The notes beneath the pieces are model-generated. The model was not told the DNA's origin. It worked only from the letters and a program-made list of their open reading frames with translations, and searched no databases. This document shows positions 8,882-18,600 of a stretch of 64,000 nucleotides of DNA, piece after piece. This DNA comes from Parvibaculum sp041688015. GTDB lineage: Bacteria; Pseudomonadota; Alphaproteobacteria; Parvibaculales; Parvibaculaceae. Location: contig JBDNIY010000017.1 in NCBI GenBank assembly GCA_041688015.1, forward strand, positions 1-64,000, in the 5' to 3' direction. Each line of letters begins with the position of its first letter. Position 1 is the first letter of the stretch. The position numbers and the translations under genes are program-made.

Positions 8882-8903
8882 CGTAGTAAGAAAGAGTGAC
8901 GAC

Positions 8904-10154
8904 GTGAGCGCGAGTTTGAAATTGAATTCCTACCGCACCGGCCCTGACGAACGTGGACGCTTCGGCATTTTTGGCGGACGCTTTGTCGCCGAAACGCTGA
9001 TGCCGCTGATCCTCGATCTGCAAAAGGCCTATGAGGAGGCGAAGGTTGACCCTGCCTTCCACGCCGAACTGAAAAGCCTCAACACGCATTATGCGGGTCG
9101 TCCGAGCCCGCTCTATTTTGCCGAACGTCTAACGGAGCATTTTCGAAGTGTTTCAGAGGCCGCTGGCCTCGGGGGCGGCGCAAAAATTTATCTCAAGCGT
9201 GAAGAGCTCAATCACACCGGCTCGCACAAAATCAATAATTGCCTCGGCCAAATCCAACTGGCGCGGCGCATGGGCAAGACGCGCATCATCGCCGAGACAG
9301 GCGCTGGCCAGCATGGCGTGGCGTCGGCCACCGTTGCTGCGCGTTTCGGTCTGCCTTGCGTTGTCTATATGGGCGCGACCGACATGGAGCGCCAAAAACC
9401 CAACGTCTTCCGCATGAAGCTGCTTGGCGCCGAAGTTATCCCGGTGACATCAGGCTCGGGCACACTCAAAGACGCCATGAACGAAGCCTTGCGCGACTGG
9501 GTAACGAATGTGGACGGTACCTATTATCTCATCGGCACGGTGGCAGGCCCGCATCCCTATCCCGCTATGGTGCGTGATTTCCAATCCGTGATCGGCGATG
9601 AAGCCAAAGCTCAATTGCAGGAGATGGAAGGCTGCTTGCCTGACACATTGGTCGCTTGCATCGGCGGCGGTTCCAATGCGATGGGCTTGTTCCATCCTTT
9701 CCTTGACGATGAAGGCGTTGAAGTGATCGGCGTTGAAGCCGGTGGCCACGGCATTGAGACAGGTCAGCATTCGGCCTCGATCCTTGGCGGCTCACCCGGC
9801 GTGCTGCATGGCAACCGCACCAATTTGCTGCAAGACGCTGACGGGCAGATCCTCGAAGGCCATTCGATTTCTGCTGGCCTCGACTATCCCGGTATCGGCC
9901 CTGAACATTCATGGCTCGCCGACATCGGCCGCGTCAAATATGTGTCTGCGACTGACAAGGAAGCACTCAACGCGTTCCAGCTTCTCTCCAAGATCGAAGG
10001 CATCATCCCCGCGCTCGAACCTTGCCATGCGCTCGCCCATGTCGCCAAGATTGCGCCCACGATGAGCAAGGATCAGATCATTCTCGTCTGCCTGTCAGGT
10101 CGCGGCGACAAGGATGTGTTCTCGGTCGCCGAACATCTGGGGGTGACGCTGTGA
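8904..10154 (+). CDS. trpB: Tryptophan synthase beta chain
   Basis: The PLP enzyme that joins indole to serine. The protein is about 416 residues. It has GRFGIFGGRFVAETLM at the start and the PLP lysine in HTGSHKINN. It also has ETGAGQHGVA, CIGGGSNAMG and the C-terminal LSGRGDKD phosphate-binding turn. I place the start at the GTG at 8904 because the longer frame from 8847 overlaps trpF and lacks conservation; the ribosome site is weak (AAAGAG). trpA follows after an unusual 187-base gap filled by a repeat. Confidence 0.96.
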   Translation: MSASLKLNSYRTGPDERGRFGIFGGRFVAETLMPLILDLQKAYEEAKVDPAFHAELKSLNTHYAGRPSPLYFAERLTEHFRSVSEAAGLGGGAKIYLKREELNHTGSHKINNCLGQIQLARRMGKTRIIAETGAGQHGVASATVAARFGLPCVVYMGATDMERQKPNVFRMKLLGAEVIPVTSGSGTLKDAMNEALRDWVTNVDGTYYLIGTVAGPHPYPAMVRDFQSVIGDEAKAQLQEMEGCLPDTLVACIGGGSNAMGLFHPFLDDEGVEVIGVEAGGHGIETGQHSASILGGSPGVLHGNRTNLLQDADGQILEGHSISAGLDYPGIGPEHSWLADIGRVKYVSATDKEALNAFQLLSKIEGIIPALEPCHALAHVAKIAPTMSKDQIILVCLSGRGDKDVFSVAEHLGVTL

Positions 10155-10167
10155 GTGATCTCTTTCT

Positions 10168-10320
10168 ATTCACCTCCCCCTTGAGGGCGGAGGTCGGATT
10201 GCGCAGCAATCCGGGTGGGGGTGCTTCTTCGCAAGACTCTTTCTGCCGCTTCACCCCCTCCCAACCCTCCTCCCTCCCCTCGCGCGTAGGCGCGAAGAAA
10301 AGGGCGGGGGAGGGCTATAA
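10168..10320. repeat. GC-rich intergenic repeat between trpB and trpA (family D)
   Basis: This spacer contains CTCCCCCTTGAGGGCGGAGG, then a GGATTGCGCAGCAATCC hairpin, and later a stretch rich in CACCCCCTCCCAACCCTCC and GGGCGGGGGAGGG. Related CCCTCCCAACCCTCC sequence recurs at about 33249-33313. The pairing of C-rich and G-rich arms suggests an extragenic palindrome inserted inside the trpBA transcription unit. Confidence 0.6.
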
Positions 10321-10341
10321 GACCATTGGGAGTGCCAGCGC

Positions 10342-11181
10342 ATGACCACACGCCTCGACCAACGCTTCGCTAAACTGAAGACGCAAGGCCGCGCTGCTTT
10401 TGTCACTTTCATCACGGCTTGCGATCCAAATTTCGATGCTTGCTTTGACATCCTCAAAGGCTTGCCCGCTGCCGGTGCCGATGTGATCGAGCTGGGCATG
10501 CCCTTCACCGATCCAATGGCTGATGGGCCTGCCATTCAGGCGTCATCCCAACGCGCGCTCAAATCCGGCGCGACATTGCACAAGACGCTCGATCTGGTGC
10601 GCCGCTTCCGCGAGGGCGATGGCGAGACCCCCATCGTGCTGATGGGCTATTACAACCCGATCTATCACATGGGCGTTGCCGCCTTCCTCACCGCCGCAAA
10701 AGACGCTGGCGTTGACGGATTGATCGTTGTCGATCTACCGCCCGAAGAAGACGACGAGCTGTGCAAACCTGCCATGCAAGCGGGCCTCAACTTCATTCGT
10801 CTGGCAACACCGACGACCGACGACAAGCGCCTGCCTGCCGTGCTCGCCAATACGTCTGGCTTTGTCTATTACGTTTCGATCAATGGCATCACCGGATCGG
10901 CGTCACCAGAAGCACGCGATGTGGCCGCAGCCGTCGCGCGCATCAAGCGCCACACGGGCCTGCCGGTCGCTGTCGGCTTTGGCATCCGCACGCCAGCCCA
11001 AGCCGCCGCCATTGCGCAAGCTGCCGACGGGGCCGTTGTTGGCTCAACCATTGTGTCAGCCATCGCCAGCGAGCTTGATGGTCAAGGCAAACTGAAATCC
11101 GGAGGCGCTGCAAAAGTGCTCGCCCTCGTTTCCGATCTAGCGCAAAGCGTTCATGACGCCCGTGTTCCGGCGGCTGAATAG
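10342..11181 (+). CDS. trpA: Tryptophan synthase alpha chain
   Basis: Cleaves indole-3-glycerol phosphate and passes indole to TrpB. The 279-residue barrel has FITACDPN, the catalytic Glu in IELGMPFTDP, and the catalytic Asp in MADGPAIQ. It also has VLMGYYNPIY, VDLPPEE and the VGFGIRTPAQA phosphate site. GGGAG precedes the ATG. accD follows after 11 bases, the common trpFBA-accD-folC arrangement. Confidence 0.97.
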   Translation: MTTRLDQRFAKLKTQGRAAFVTFITACDPNFDACFDILKGLPAAGADVIELGMPFTDPMADGPAIQASSQRALKSGATLHKTLDLVRRFREGDGETPIVLMGYYNPIYHMGVAAFLTAAKDAGVDGLIVVDLPPEEDDELCKPAMQAGLNFIRLATPTTDDKRLPAVLANTSGFVYYVSINGITGSASPEARDVAAAVARIKRHTGLPVAVGFGIRTPAQAAAIAQAADGAVVGSTIVSAIASELDGQGKLKSGGAAKVLALVSDLAQSVHDARVPAAE

Positions 11182-11192
11182 GAGAGAATGCG

Positions 11193-12092
11193 ATGAACTG
11201 GATCAACAATGTTGTCCGCCCGAAGATTCAGCGCGTCTTCAAGAAGAAGGCCGACACGCCGGACAACCTCTGGCGCAAATGCCCGGCCTGCAATGAGATG
11301 ATCTTCCACCGTGATCTTGATGCGGCGCTCAATGTCTGCCCGCATTGCAACCATCACATGAAGCTGCTGACAGCCGCGCGTCTCGGTTCGATCTTTGATG
11401 CGGGGCAATTTCAGAATGTGCCTGTGCAGGGCGTTCCGCTCGATCCGCTGAAATTTCGCGACCAGAAAAAATACCCAGACCGTCTAAAGGATGCCCGCGC
11501 CAAAACCGGCCGCGAAGACAGCGTGACGGTGGCGCATGGGCCGCTCGATGGCATCGAGATCGTCGTCGCCATTCAGGACTTTGCCTTCATGGGCGGCTCG
11601 CTCGGCATGGCGGCGGGCGAAGCCATCATCAAGGGGGCAGAAGTCGCGCTTGAAAAACATGCACCTTACGTCCTCTTTGCGGCCTCAGGCGGCGCGCGTA
11701 TGCAGGAAGGTATCATGTCGCTGATGCAGATGCCGCGCACCACTGTGGCCGTACAAATGCTGCGCGAAGCGGGCCTGCCTTACATCGTCGTGCTGACCGA
11801 TCCGACCAGCGGCGGCGTGCTCGCCTCTTATGCCATGCTCGGCGACATTCACATTGCCGAGCCCGGCGCGTTGATTGGTTTTTCTGGCCGCCGCGTCATT
11901 GAGCAGACGATCCGCGAAAAGCTGCCCGAGGATTTCCAGAAGGCGGAGTTCCAGTTTGATCACGGCATGATCGACATGATCGTGCATCGCCATCAGTTGA
12001 AGGAAACACTGGCGCGCACCATCCGCATTCTGACACACAAGCCCAAGCTCGCACCGCTCTCGGGCGTACCTGCGCGGGCGGGCCGCGTCTGA
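11193..12092 (+). CDS. accD: Acetyl-CoA carboxylase carboxyltransferase subunit beta
   Basis: With AccA, transfers the carboxyl group from carboxybiotin to acetyl-CoA, making malonyl-CoA for fatty acid synthesis. The 299-residue protein has the N-terminal zinc ribbon with Cys30, Cys33, Cys49 and Cys52 (CPAC...CPHC). The crotonase-like core follows, with GGSLGMAAGEA, FAASGGARMQEG, TDPTSGGVLASYA and GFSGRRVIEQT. A GGAGAG site stands seven bases before the ATG at 11193. Confidence 0.97.
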   Translation: MNWINNVVRPKIQRVFKKKADTPDNLWRKCPACNEMIFHRDLDAALNVCPHCNHHMKLLTAARLGSIFDAGQFQNVPVQGVPLDPLKFRDQKKYPDRLKDARAKTGREDSVTVAHGPLDGIEIVVAIQDFAFMGGSLGMAAGEAIIKGAEVALEKHAPYVLFAASGGARMQEGIMSLMQMPRTTVAVQMLREAGLPYIVVLTDPTSGGVLASYAMLGDIHIAEPGALIGFSGRRVIEQTIREKLPEDFQKAEFQFDHGMIDMIVHRHQLKETLARTIRILTHKPKLAPLSGVPARAGRV

Positions 12093-12093
12093 A

Positions 12094-13422
12094 TTGAGCG
12101 GTTCAGATTCCAACCCCGACAAAAGCGACGTCATCCTTGAGCGGCTGACCAAGCTGCATCCCAAGCTCATCGACCTGTCGCTTGAGCGTATCGAGCGTTT
12201 GCTCGCGAGCCTCGGCGCGCCGCAGCGCCAATTGCCCGCAACCTTTCACATTGCCGGCACCAACGGCAAAGGCTCTGTCTCGGCCTATCTACGCGCTATG
12301 CTTGAAGCGGCGGGTTACGGCGTCCATGCCTATACGTCGCCGCATCTGGTGCGTTTCCATGAGCGCATTCGCCTTGCCGCCCATCCCCACAGCATGGAGA
12401 TCGACGAGATTTATCTCGCTGCGCTGCTGGATGAATGCGAGCGCGTCAACGATGGCCAGCCCATCACCTTTTTTGAGATCACCACCTGCGTTGCCATGCT
12501 GGCCTTTGCGCGCGCCGACGCGGATACGTTGATCCTCGAAGTGGGCATGGGCGGGCGCTATGACACGACCAATGTGGTGGAGCGTCCCGCGATCACTATC
12601 ATCACGCCGATTGATCTCGACCATCAGGCGTTTCTCGGCGACACGATCGAGCTTATCGCCGGCGAGAAGGCGGGCATTCTGAAGCGCGGCGTGCCGGCGG
12701 TGGTCGGCTTGCAAAAAGACGAAGCGCGCGGCGTCATTGAAGCGCAGGCAAGCGCGCTTGGCGTACCGCTGTTTTTTGCCGGCCAGGATTTTTCGACACA
12801 CGAGGAACACGGTCACCTCGTCTATCAAGATGAGTTCGGCTTGCTCGACTTACCGCTTCCCAAGCTGCTCGGCCAACACCAGATCGAGAATGCAGGTATC
12901 GCCATTTGCGCGCTGCGCCAGGCTTCCATGCTGCCGCTCGAAACCGACGCCATTGCGCGCGGCTTGCGCGAAGTCGATTGGCCCGCCCGTATGCAGCGGC
13001 TGACGCGCGGTCCACTAGTGGAGCGTCTGCCCGCGCATGGTGAGTTGTGGCTGGATGGCGGGCATAACCCGCAGGCCGGGCGCGCCATCGCGCTGTTGAT
13101 GGCTGATCTGGATACCGCGCGGCCCGCGCCGCTCTATCTCATCACGGCCATGAAAGATACCAAGGATGCGCGTGGGTTCTTTGCACCCTTTGCAGGCCTT
13201 GCGACCCATGTCGAAACCATCGCCCTCCCGAACGAGCCCGCCTGCTTGTCACCGCAAACCCTGGCAGACGCCGCCCGCGCGGGCGGGCTCAATGCCGCCA
13301 CGGCCACCTCGCTCGACGAGGCTTTTTCGCATGTGATGGCGCGGACTGGCCACACCAGCCCGCGCGTTCTCATTTGTGGCTCGCTCTATCTTGCAGGCGC
13401 CGTGCTCGCCCGCCACGGATAG
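12094..13422 (+). CDS. folC: Bifunctional folylpolyglutamate synthase / dihydrofolate synthase
   Basis: Adds glutamate to dihydropteroate and to reduced folates. The 442-residue Mur-ligase-type protein carries the ATP loop HIAGTNGKGSVSAYL, the TSPHLVRFHERI block, EVGMGGRYDTTN and LDHQAFLGDTIE. A C-terminal ligase domain contains LWLDGGHNPQAGR. The start is a TTG one base after the accD stop, with no obvious ribosome site, so translation probably depends on coupling to accD; an internal start slightly downstream cannot be excluded. Confidence 0.93.
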   Translation: MSGSDSNPDKSDVILERLTKLHPKLIDLSLERIERLLASLGAPQRQLPATFHIAGTNGKGSVSAYLRAMLEAAGYGVHAYTSPHLVRFHERIRLAAHPHSMEIDEIYLAALLDECERVNDGQPITFFEITTCVAMLAFARADADTLILEVGMGGRYDTTNVVERPAITIITPIDLDHQAFLGDTIELIAGEKAGILKRGVPAVVGLQKDEARGVIEAQASALGVPLFFAGQDFSTHEEHGHLVYQDEFGLLDLPLPKLLGQHQIENAGIAICALRQASMLPLETDAIARGLREVDWPARMQRLTRGPLVERLPAHGELWLDGGHNPQAGRAIALLMADLDTARPAPLYLITAMKDTKDARGFFAPFAGLATHVETIALPNEPACLSPQTLADAARAGGLNAATATSLDEAFSHVMARTGHTSPRVLICGSLYLAGAVLARHG

Positions 13423-13429
13423 CGCATCA

Positions 13430-14968
13430 CTACTCCGCCGCCTCGATATGTTTTTCGGTCAGCGTCGCAGGCTCGCTCGGCTTGACCTTCTTTACACTGG
13501 CTTTCTTTGCCTTGGCTTTTTTGGGTGAAGCGTGAGCCACCTCTGCCTTTGCCTGCTGGCCCGTGGTTGCTGCCAGCATTTCGTCAAAGGACTCCTGAAT
13601 GCATTGCGCATAAAAAGCCGGGTCTGGGATCATTTTGCGGCATGAGGTGAAGGAGATGGTGATCTCACCGCAATAGCTAAACACCGGATGGATGATGCCC
13701 ATGCCATCAAGGATCGGCCCTAACCCAAACTGCGTGATGAGGCGCGCGCCGGTCATATAGAGCGGCACTTGCGGGCCGGGAATATTGGTGATGACCGTAT
13801 TGAAGATCGGCATGATGCGGTTTGCCAATCCGAGATTGGTATAAAGCCGCGCCGCCAGCCCCGCCACGGTGGACGGAATGAACTGCGAATAGTCCGTCAG
13901 CGTTGAGGCGCCGATCGCGTTGGTCATTTCCTTGGAATTGGTGGTTGATTCATAAACCGCGATCAAGCGCTCCAGCGGATCTTCAATGTCGGAGCGCACG
14001 GCCACCACCATGGCGCTGACCTGATTGCCTGCCGTCTTTTGCTGATCTTTTGAACGCACCGAAATCGGCGCCATGGCGATCAGCGACTCCTTGGGTAGTT
14101 CATTTTTCGCCGTGAGATATTTGTTCAGCGCCCCGCCGACGACAGCGAGGATGGCGTCATTGACAGTCGCGCCTGCGACCGCGCTCTTGATGGCGCGCAC
14201 GTCGTTGAGCTTGAACGAACGCCCGTCAAACACACGATGCGGGCCCACCTTGCCGTTAAAACGCGTGCGCGGCACGGTGCCAGTACGCTTCAGTTTACCA
14301 GCCGACAAGCCAATGCCAAGCCGCGCCAGAGACGGCATGCTTTCAGCCACCACACGGGCGAGCTTGAAGGGATGGCGCACATTGTTGATCGAGGTGCGCG
14401 ACAGCAACTCAACCGCATTGGGTATATGTTCAGGCATCCATGGCTTTTCAGGCGGCGTCGGCACGGCGTTTGGGTCCAGATCATGGATCGCCGCCGTCAA
14501 TTCTGCGCCCGACACGCCGTCAATCGCCGCATGATGGACTTTGGCGACCACCGCAAAACTGCCCTTGGGCAAGCCCTCAACATTGTCGAGACCTTCGATC
14601 ACCGTAAATTCCCAGAGCGGGCGTGTCGTGTCCATCGCGCGGGCCTGAAGGCGCGCCACCTGAATGCAAAGCTGTCGCCAGTCGCCAGGCTTGGGCAGCG
14701 CGATATGACGAACGTGATATTCCAGATCAAAGTCCGGGTCCTCAATCCAGTAAGGATGGTCGAGGCTCAGAGGTACACGGACGACCCGTTGACGAAACGA
14801 GCGCGCCATATGCAAGCGCGCCTCATAATTTTTCAAAATTTCCTTGAAGCCCAGCACGCCACCCTTGACCGTCGATTGGTCGTAGATGGCGACGCTACCA
14901 ATATGCATCGGTGCGTTTGCTGTTTCAAAATACAGAAACGAGGCATCCATCGCGCTTAATTGTTCCAT
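13430..14968 (-). CDS. WS/DGAT-family acyltransferase (wax ester synthase / diacylglycerol acyltransferase)
   Basis: Predicted to esterify fatty alcohols or diacylglycerol with acyl-CoA, making storage lipids. The 512-residue protein begins MEQLSAMDASFLYFE, typical of the family. The catalytic HHxxxDG motif is VHHAAIDGVSG (about residues 145-155), and the C-terminal half has FNTVITNIPGPQVPLYMTGARL. A Lys/Ala-rich tail (KKAKAKKASVKKVKPSEP) follows the conserved domain, an extension I would not expect in the minimal enzyme. GAGGAAGG lies just upstream of the ATG. It is convergent with folC, with seven bases between the stops. The substrate is not predictable from sequence. Confidence 0.9.
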   Translation of the reverse strand: MEQLSAMDASFLYFETANAPMHIGSVAIYDQSTVKGGVLGFKEILKNYEARLHMARSFRQRVVRVPLSLDHPYWIEDPDFDLEYHVRHIALPKPGDWRQLCIQVARLQARAMDTTRPLWEFTVIEGLDNVEGLPKGSFAVVAKVHHAAIDGVSGAELTAAIHDLDPNAVPTPPEKPWMPEHIPNAVELLSRTSINNVRHPFKLARVVAESMPSLARLGIGLSAGKLKRTGTVPRTRFNGKVGPHRVFDGRSFKLNDVRAIKSAVAGATVNDAILAVVGGALNKYLTAKNELPKESLIAMAPISVRSKDQQKTAGNQVSAMVVAVRSDIEDPLERLIAVYESTTNSKEMTNAIGASTLTDYSQFIPSTVAGLAARLYTNLGLANRIMPIFNTVITNIPGPQVPLYMTGARLITQFGLGPILDGMGIIHPVFSYCGEITISFTSCRKMIPDPAFYAQCIQESFDEMLAATTGQQAKAEVAHASPKKAKAKKASVKKVKPSEPATLTEKHIEAAE

Positions 14969-14975
14969 AGACCTT

Positions 14976-15037
14976 CCTCCCCGAAGGTTTCGGCCTCCCC
15001 GAAGGTTTTGGCCTCCCCGAAGGTTTCGGCCTCCCCG
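14976..15037. repeat. 18-bp tandem repeat upstream of the acyltransferase gene
   Basis: Three near-identical 18-base units beginning CCTCCCCGAAGG lie at 14976-14993, 14994-15011 and 15012-15029, followed by a partial fourth copy. The second unit differs by one base. The array starts right at the ribosome site of the minus-strand acyltransferase gene, so it sits in that mRNA leader or its promoter. Confidence 0.9.
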
Positions 15038-15146
15038 CTCGGCCGAGACAAGCCAAGTTCAATCCCGACCTGCCGAAGCTCCAACTCAAGCACATTTGGC
15101 CGCACAGAGTCCAAGGGGAATGCGGCCTTTGACGTTGCGTCCGCAT

Positions 15147-15178
15147 AGAAAAAGGGCCGGTTTTGACACCGGCCCTCA
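15147..15178 (-). terminator. Rho-independent terminator after trxA
   Basis: On the minus strand AGGGCCGGT pairs with ACCGGCCCT around a six-base loop and is followed by TTTTTC. It lies about 20 bases past the trxA stop. Confidence 0.9.
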
Positions 15179-15199
15179 AATTCGCGATTTCAGTCTTGA

Positions 15200-15517
15200 T
15201 TAGATCGAGGCTTCAATCCACTCGACGATCTTGCCCTTGGGCAGCGCGCCAACCTTGGTCGCCGCCACTTGGCCGTCCTTGAAAATCATCATGGTCGGCA
15301 CGCCACGCACACCATATTTGGTTGGCGTGTTGGGATTTTCGTCGATGTCGATCTTGGCGACGCGCAGCTTGCCGCCATATTCCTTGGCAATCTCTTCAAG
15401 CGACGGGGCGATCTGCTTGCATGGGCCACACCATGTCGCCCAAAAATCGACCAGAACCGGGCCGGTAGCGTCGAGAACGTCGCTCTCGAAGGAGGCGTCA
15501 GTGATGTGTTCAGTCAT
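15200..15517 (-). CDS. trxA: Thioredoxin
   Basis: Cytoplasmic disulfide reductant of 105 residues. It shows the WCGPC active site (Cys30 and Cys33), the buried Asp before it (LVDFWATW), and the cis-proline loop GVRGVPTMMIFKDG. The length and motifs match bacterial thioredoxin 1. It lies downstream of addA, as I recall for rhizobial chromosomes. It has its own terminator and could be read both from the addBA unit and from its own promoter in the 140-base gap. Confidence 0.96.
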   Translation of the reverse strand: MTEHITDASFESDVLDATGPVLVDFWATWCGPCKQIAPSLEEIAKEYGGKLRVAKIDIDENPNTPTKYGVRGVPTMMIFKDGQVAATKVGALPKGKIVEWIEASI

Positions 15518-15657
15518 CTCATTCCTTTCCGGGTCGGCTTAAATTCTGCCCACCTGAGCGCTCGATAGCGCTTTGATAAAACGAGCCTTAGGGCTTTTGT
15601 GCCCAAAGACCAAGTCAACGTCTGTTGGTTTGAATCTAAGAAGCCGCCCCCTCAAGG

Positions 15658-18600
15658 TCAAGGTTCACGCGAAGGGCTCGCCAGCGCTAAATCTAGCCGC
15701 TCGGCAGGCAGCTCCATCAGGCGGGGGCCGTCCGTCCAAAGGAGCGCGCAGACGACCTCTCGGTCGGGATAAATTTGCCGCAAAACTGCCCTATAGGCCG
15801 CCATTTGCGCAAAATAGGCCGACTGCACATCGTCGATTTTCGGCGGTGCCGGACGGTTGGTTTTGTAATCGATCACTAAAACACGTGTCGCTGTGACACA
15901 GAGCCTATCGATCTGACCCGACACCAGCACCGGCTGTCCGGCAAAATCGATCTGACCGACGAGGGCCGCCTCAGCGCGACTGCCCTCGCTAAAAATTTCA
16001 GCGAAATCTGGATCGCGCAACACGCTCAGCGTCACGCCCACGATCTCATCGCGCGCGGCGGCGTCAAGTTCATGCGCCGGGCTTTCCAGCATGTGACGAG
16101 CGGCGGCTTCGCGCGCGTCATCGGGCAGGTTCGGCAGCGTTTGCAACAAGCGATGGATCAGCGTGCCGCGCAGAAAACGTTTGGCTTTGTTGCCCGCCAG
16201 TGGCGACAGCGCGGCGGGCTCGTCTTGTCCATCTGGCGGCAGACGCGATGGGGCGAGCGGGCGCGACGGCGAGGGTTCGCTTGCCACCATCGCTTGCGCC
16301 CATGCGCCCAAGGCGTCATGGCGCGCGGGTTCGACCACATCTTCGGTTTTGACGAGCCGTGTCTGCTCGCCGTCGAGCCGCCAGACCGTGTGGCCGTCGG
16401 CGTCTTTCATCTCCTCGGCCAGCGGCTTGAAAGCGCCTGCAATTAGATTGTACCAACAATCAGGTGCTGGCTCGCGCGCGCCTTGATAGCCACAAACATA
16501 AAGCCGGTCGCGGGCGCGCGTCATCGACACATAGAGAAGGCGGCGATATTCCTCCGCTTGCGCTAGACGATGGCGTTCGCGCGCCTCAGCGCTCGCGGCG
16601 TCTTCCTCATCCTTGCGTATCGGCCAAACGAGCAGCGGCGGCTCCCCCGTCAGATTCAAAAAAGCCGGGTCGTGCTGCGCGCCTGGCGCACCGCAGGTAT
16701 CAGGCATGAAAACAATTTCAGCCTCCAGCCCTTTTGCGCCATGCACCGTCATGATGCGCACTTCGTTGCGCCCTTTGTCCATGTCGCGCTTGATCTCGGC
16801 CCCGCCCTGCCCGGTCCAATGCAGAAACCCTTGCATCGAGGCGGCATGGTCGCGTTCATAGTCGAGCGCCAGATTGAGAAACTCATCAATCGGGTCGCTG
16901 GCATCGCGGCCAAGACGCGCCAGTAATTTGAGACGGCCTCTTTCTTCGCTCAACACATGAGCAAAAAATTCGTACGGCGGTTCAAAGTCGGCGCGCTTCA
17001 ACATCCGTTCGAGCAAAGCACAAGCCTCTCCAAAGCGCGGCGTCTCGCCTGCGCGCGCCTGTAGGTTTTGCCAGAGCGTGGCCTTCCCGCGCCCATGCGC
17101 CAGTTGAAACAGCTCGTCCTCATCAAGCCCAACAAGCGGACTTTTCAGCACGATAGCCAGCGTCAGATCATCGTCGGGCAATAGCGTGAAGTGCCCAAGT
17201 GCCATCAAATCCATCACGGCAATTTCGTCGGTCACCACCATGCGGTCAGCACCGGCCACAGCAATGTTGCGCTTCTTTAACAAGCGCACCATCTCCGAGA
17301 CAAAGGCATTGCGGCGGCGCACAAGGATCAAGATATCGCCCGGCTCAATCGGGCGGCCCTTGCTTGGCAGGATTTCGCCGCGCGCAATCCAGCCGCCAAT
17401 CGTCTCGGCGATACGGTCGGCGAGTTTCGCCATCGGATCGGCCTGGCTCACATAATTGAGCGGCGCGTCCCACGGCTCGCTCGCATCAGGTTCATCTGGC
17501 TGCTCCAACTCCCAAAGTTCGACGCGGCCTGCATCATCGCGGCGCACAGGGTCGTGACCGTCCACATCGCCTGACGCAGTGAGCCCCGCACGCGCCACCT
17601 CGCCTGCAAATACCGCATCCACCGCTTGCAAAACCTGCGGCGTCGAGCGGAACGAGCGCACCAGACGCACAGGGTCCCAAGTGAGGTCTGCGCCTTTAAC
17701 GCGGGCCTCAAAATAATGCTGCATCAGATCAAAACGCTTAGGGTCTGCGCCCTGAAACGAATAGATCGATTGCTTTTCGTCCCCCACTGCAAAAATTGTG
17801 CGCGTCAACTCGCGCGCGCCAGAGCCTGACATAAACTCATCGGTCAGAGCGGCCACCACATCCCATTGGTCGGGGCTGGTGTCCTGCGCTTCATCCACCA
17901 GAATGTGATCGATGCCGCCATCAAGCTTATAGAGCACCCATGGTGCCATATTGCCCGCCAGCAAAAGCTCGCGTGTATGTGCGATCATGTCTTCATAATC
18001 GAGAAAGGCGCGCTGACGTTTGACGCGGGAAAACTCCAACAGAATTTCAATCGCCAATCGCAAGATTGCTTCACTGGCTTCAGCCACATGCACGCTTTTG
18101 AGATATTGCACATGCCCGAGAACACGTTGCTGCTCGTCGCCGAGAAACACCTCGACGTCGGGATGCGCCTTGGCGGGCTTTGAGGTGATCAGCTTGGCGC
18201 GCGGCGCGCCGGACTGGATCAGAAAGATACCGACATAGTCATCATGCGTCTGGGCGCGCGCTGCTTTGGTCTTCAAGACCCTTTGAAAAACCTCGGCAAA
18301 TTTTATATCGGTCTTGGTGCCGCTTTGCAGAGCAGCGACCGCCTTCTTCAGTTCGACTTCGTCAAATTGTTCTTTGCCAAAAAATGCCGCCTTGGCGCTT
18401 TCTGTCGTATCGCCCGGCAACACACCCAGTTCATCGCGCAAGGCCTCGACGATTTTCTCAACCGATCCATGTTCGGTCAGCAGCCGCCCGAAGGCGGCGC
18501 GCTTGCCGGTGATCTCGCCCATTAATTTGTCGAATGTCGTCTCATCAATCCGCCCGACAACAAAGGAAAGCGCACGGCCCAAGGGGCTTTCGGCATCGTC

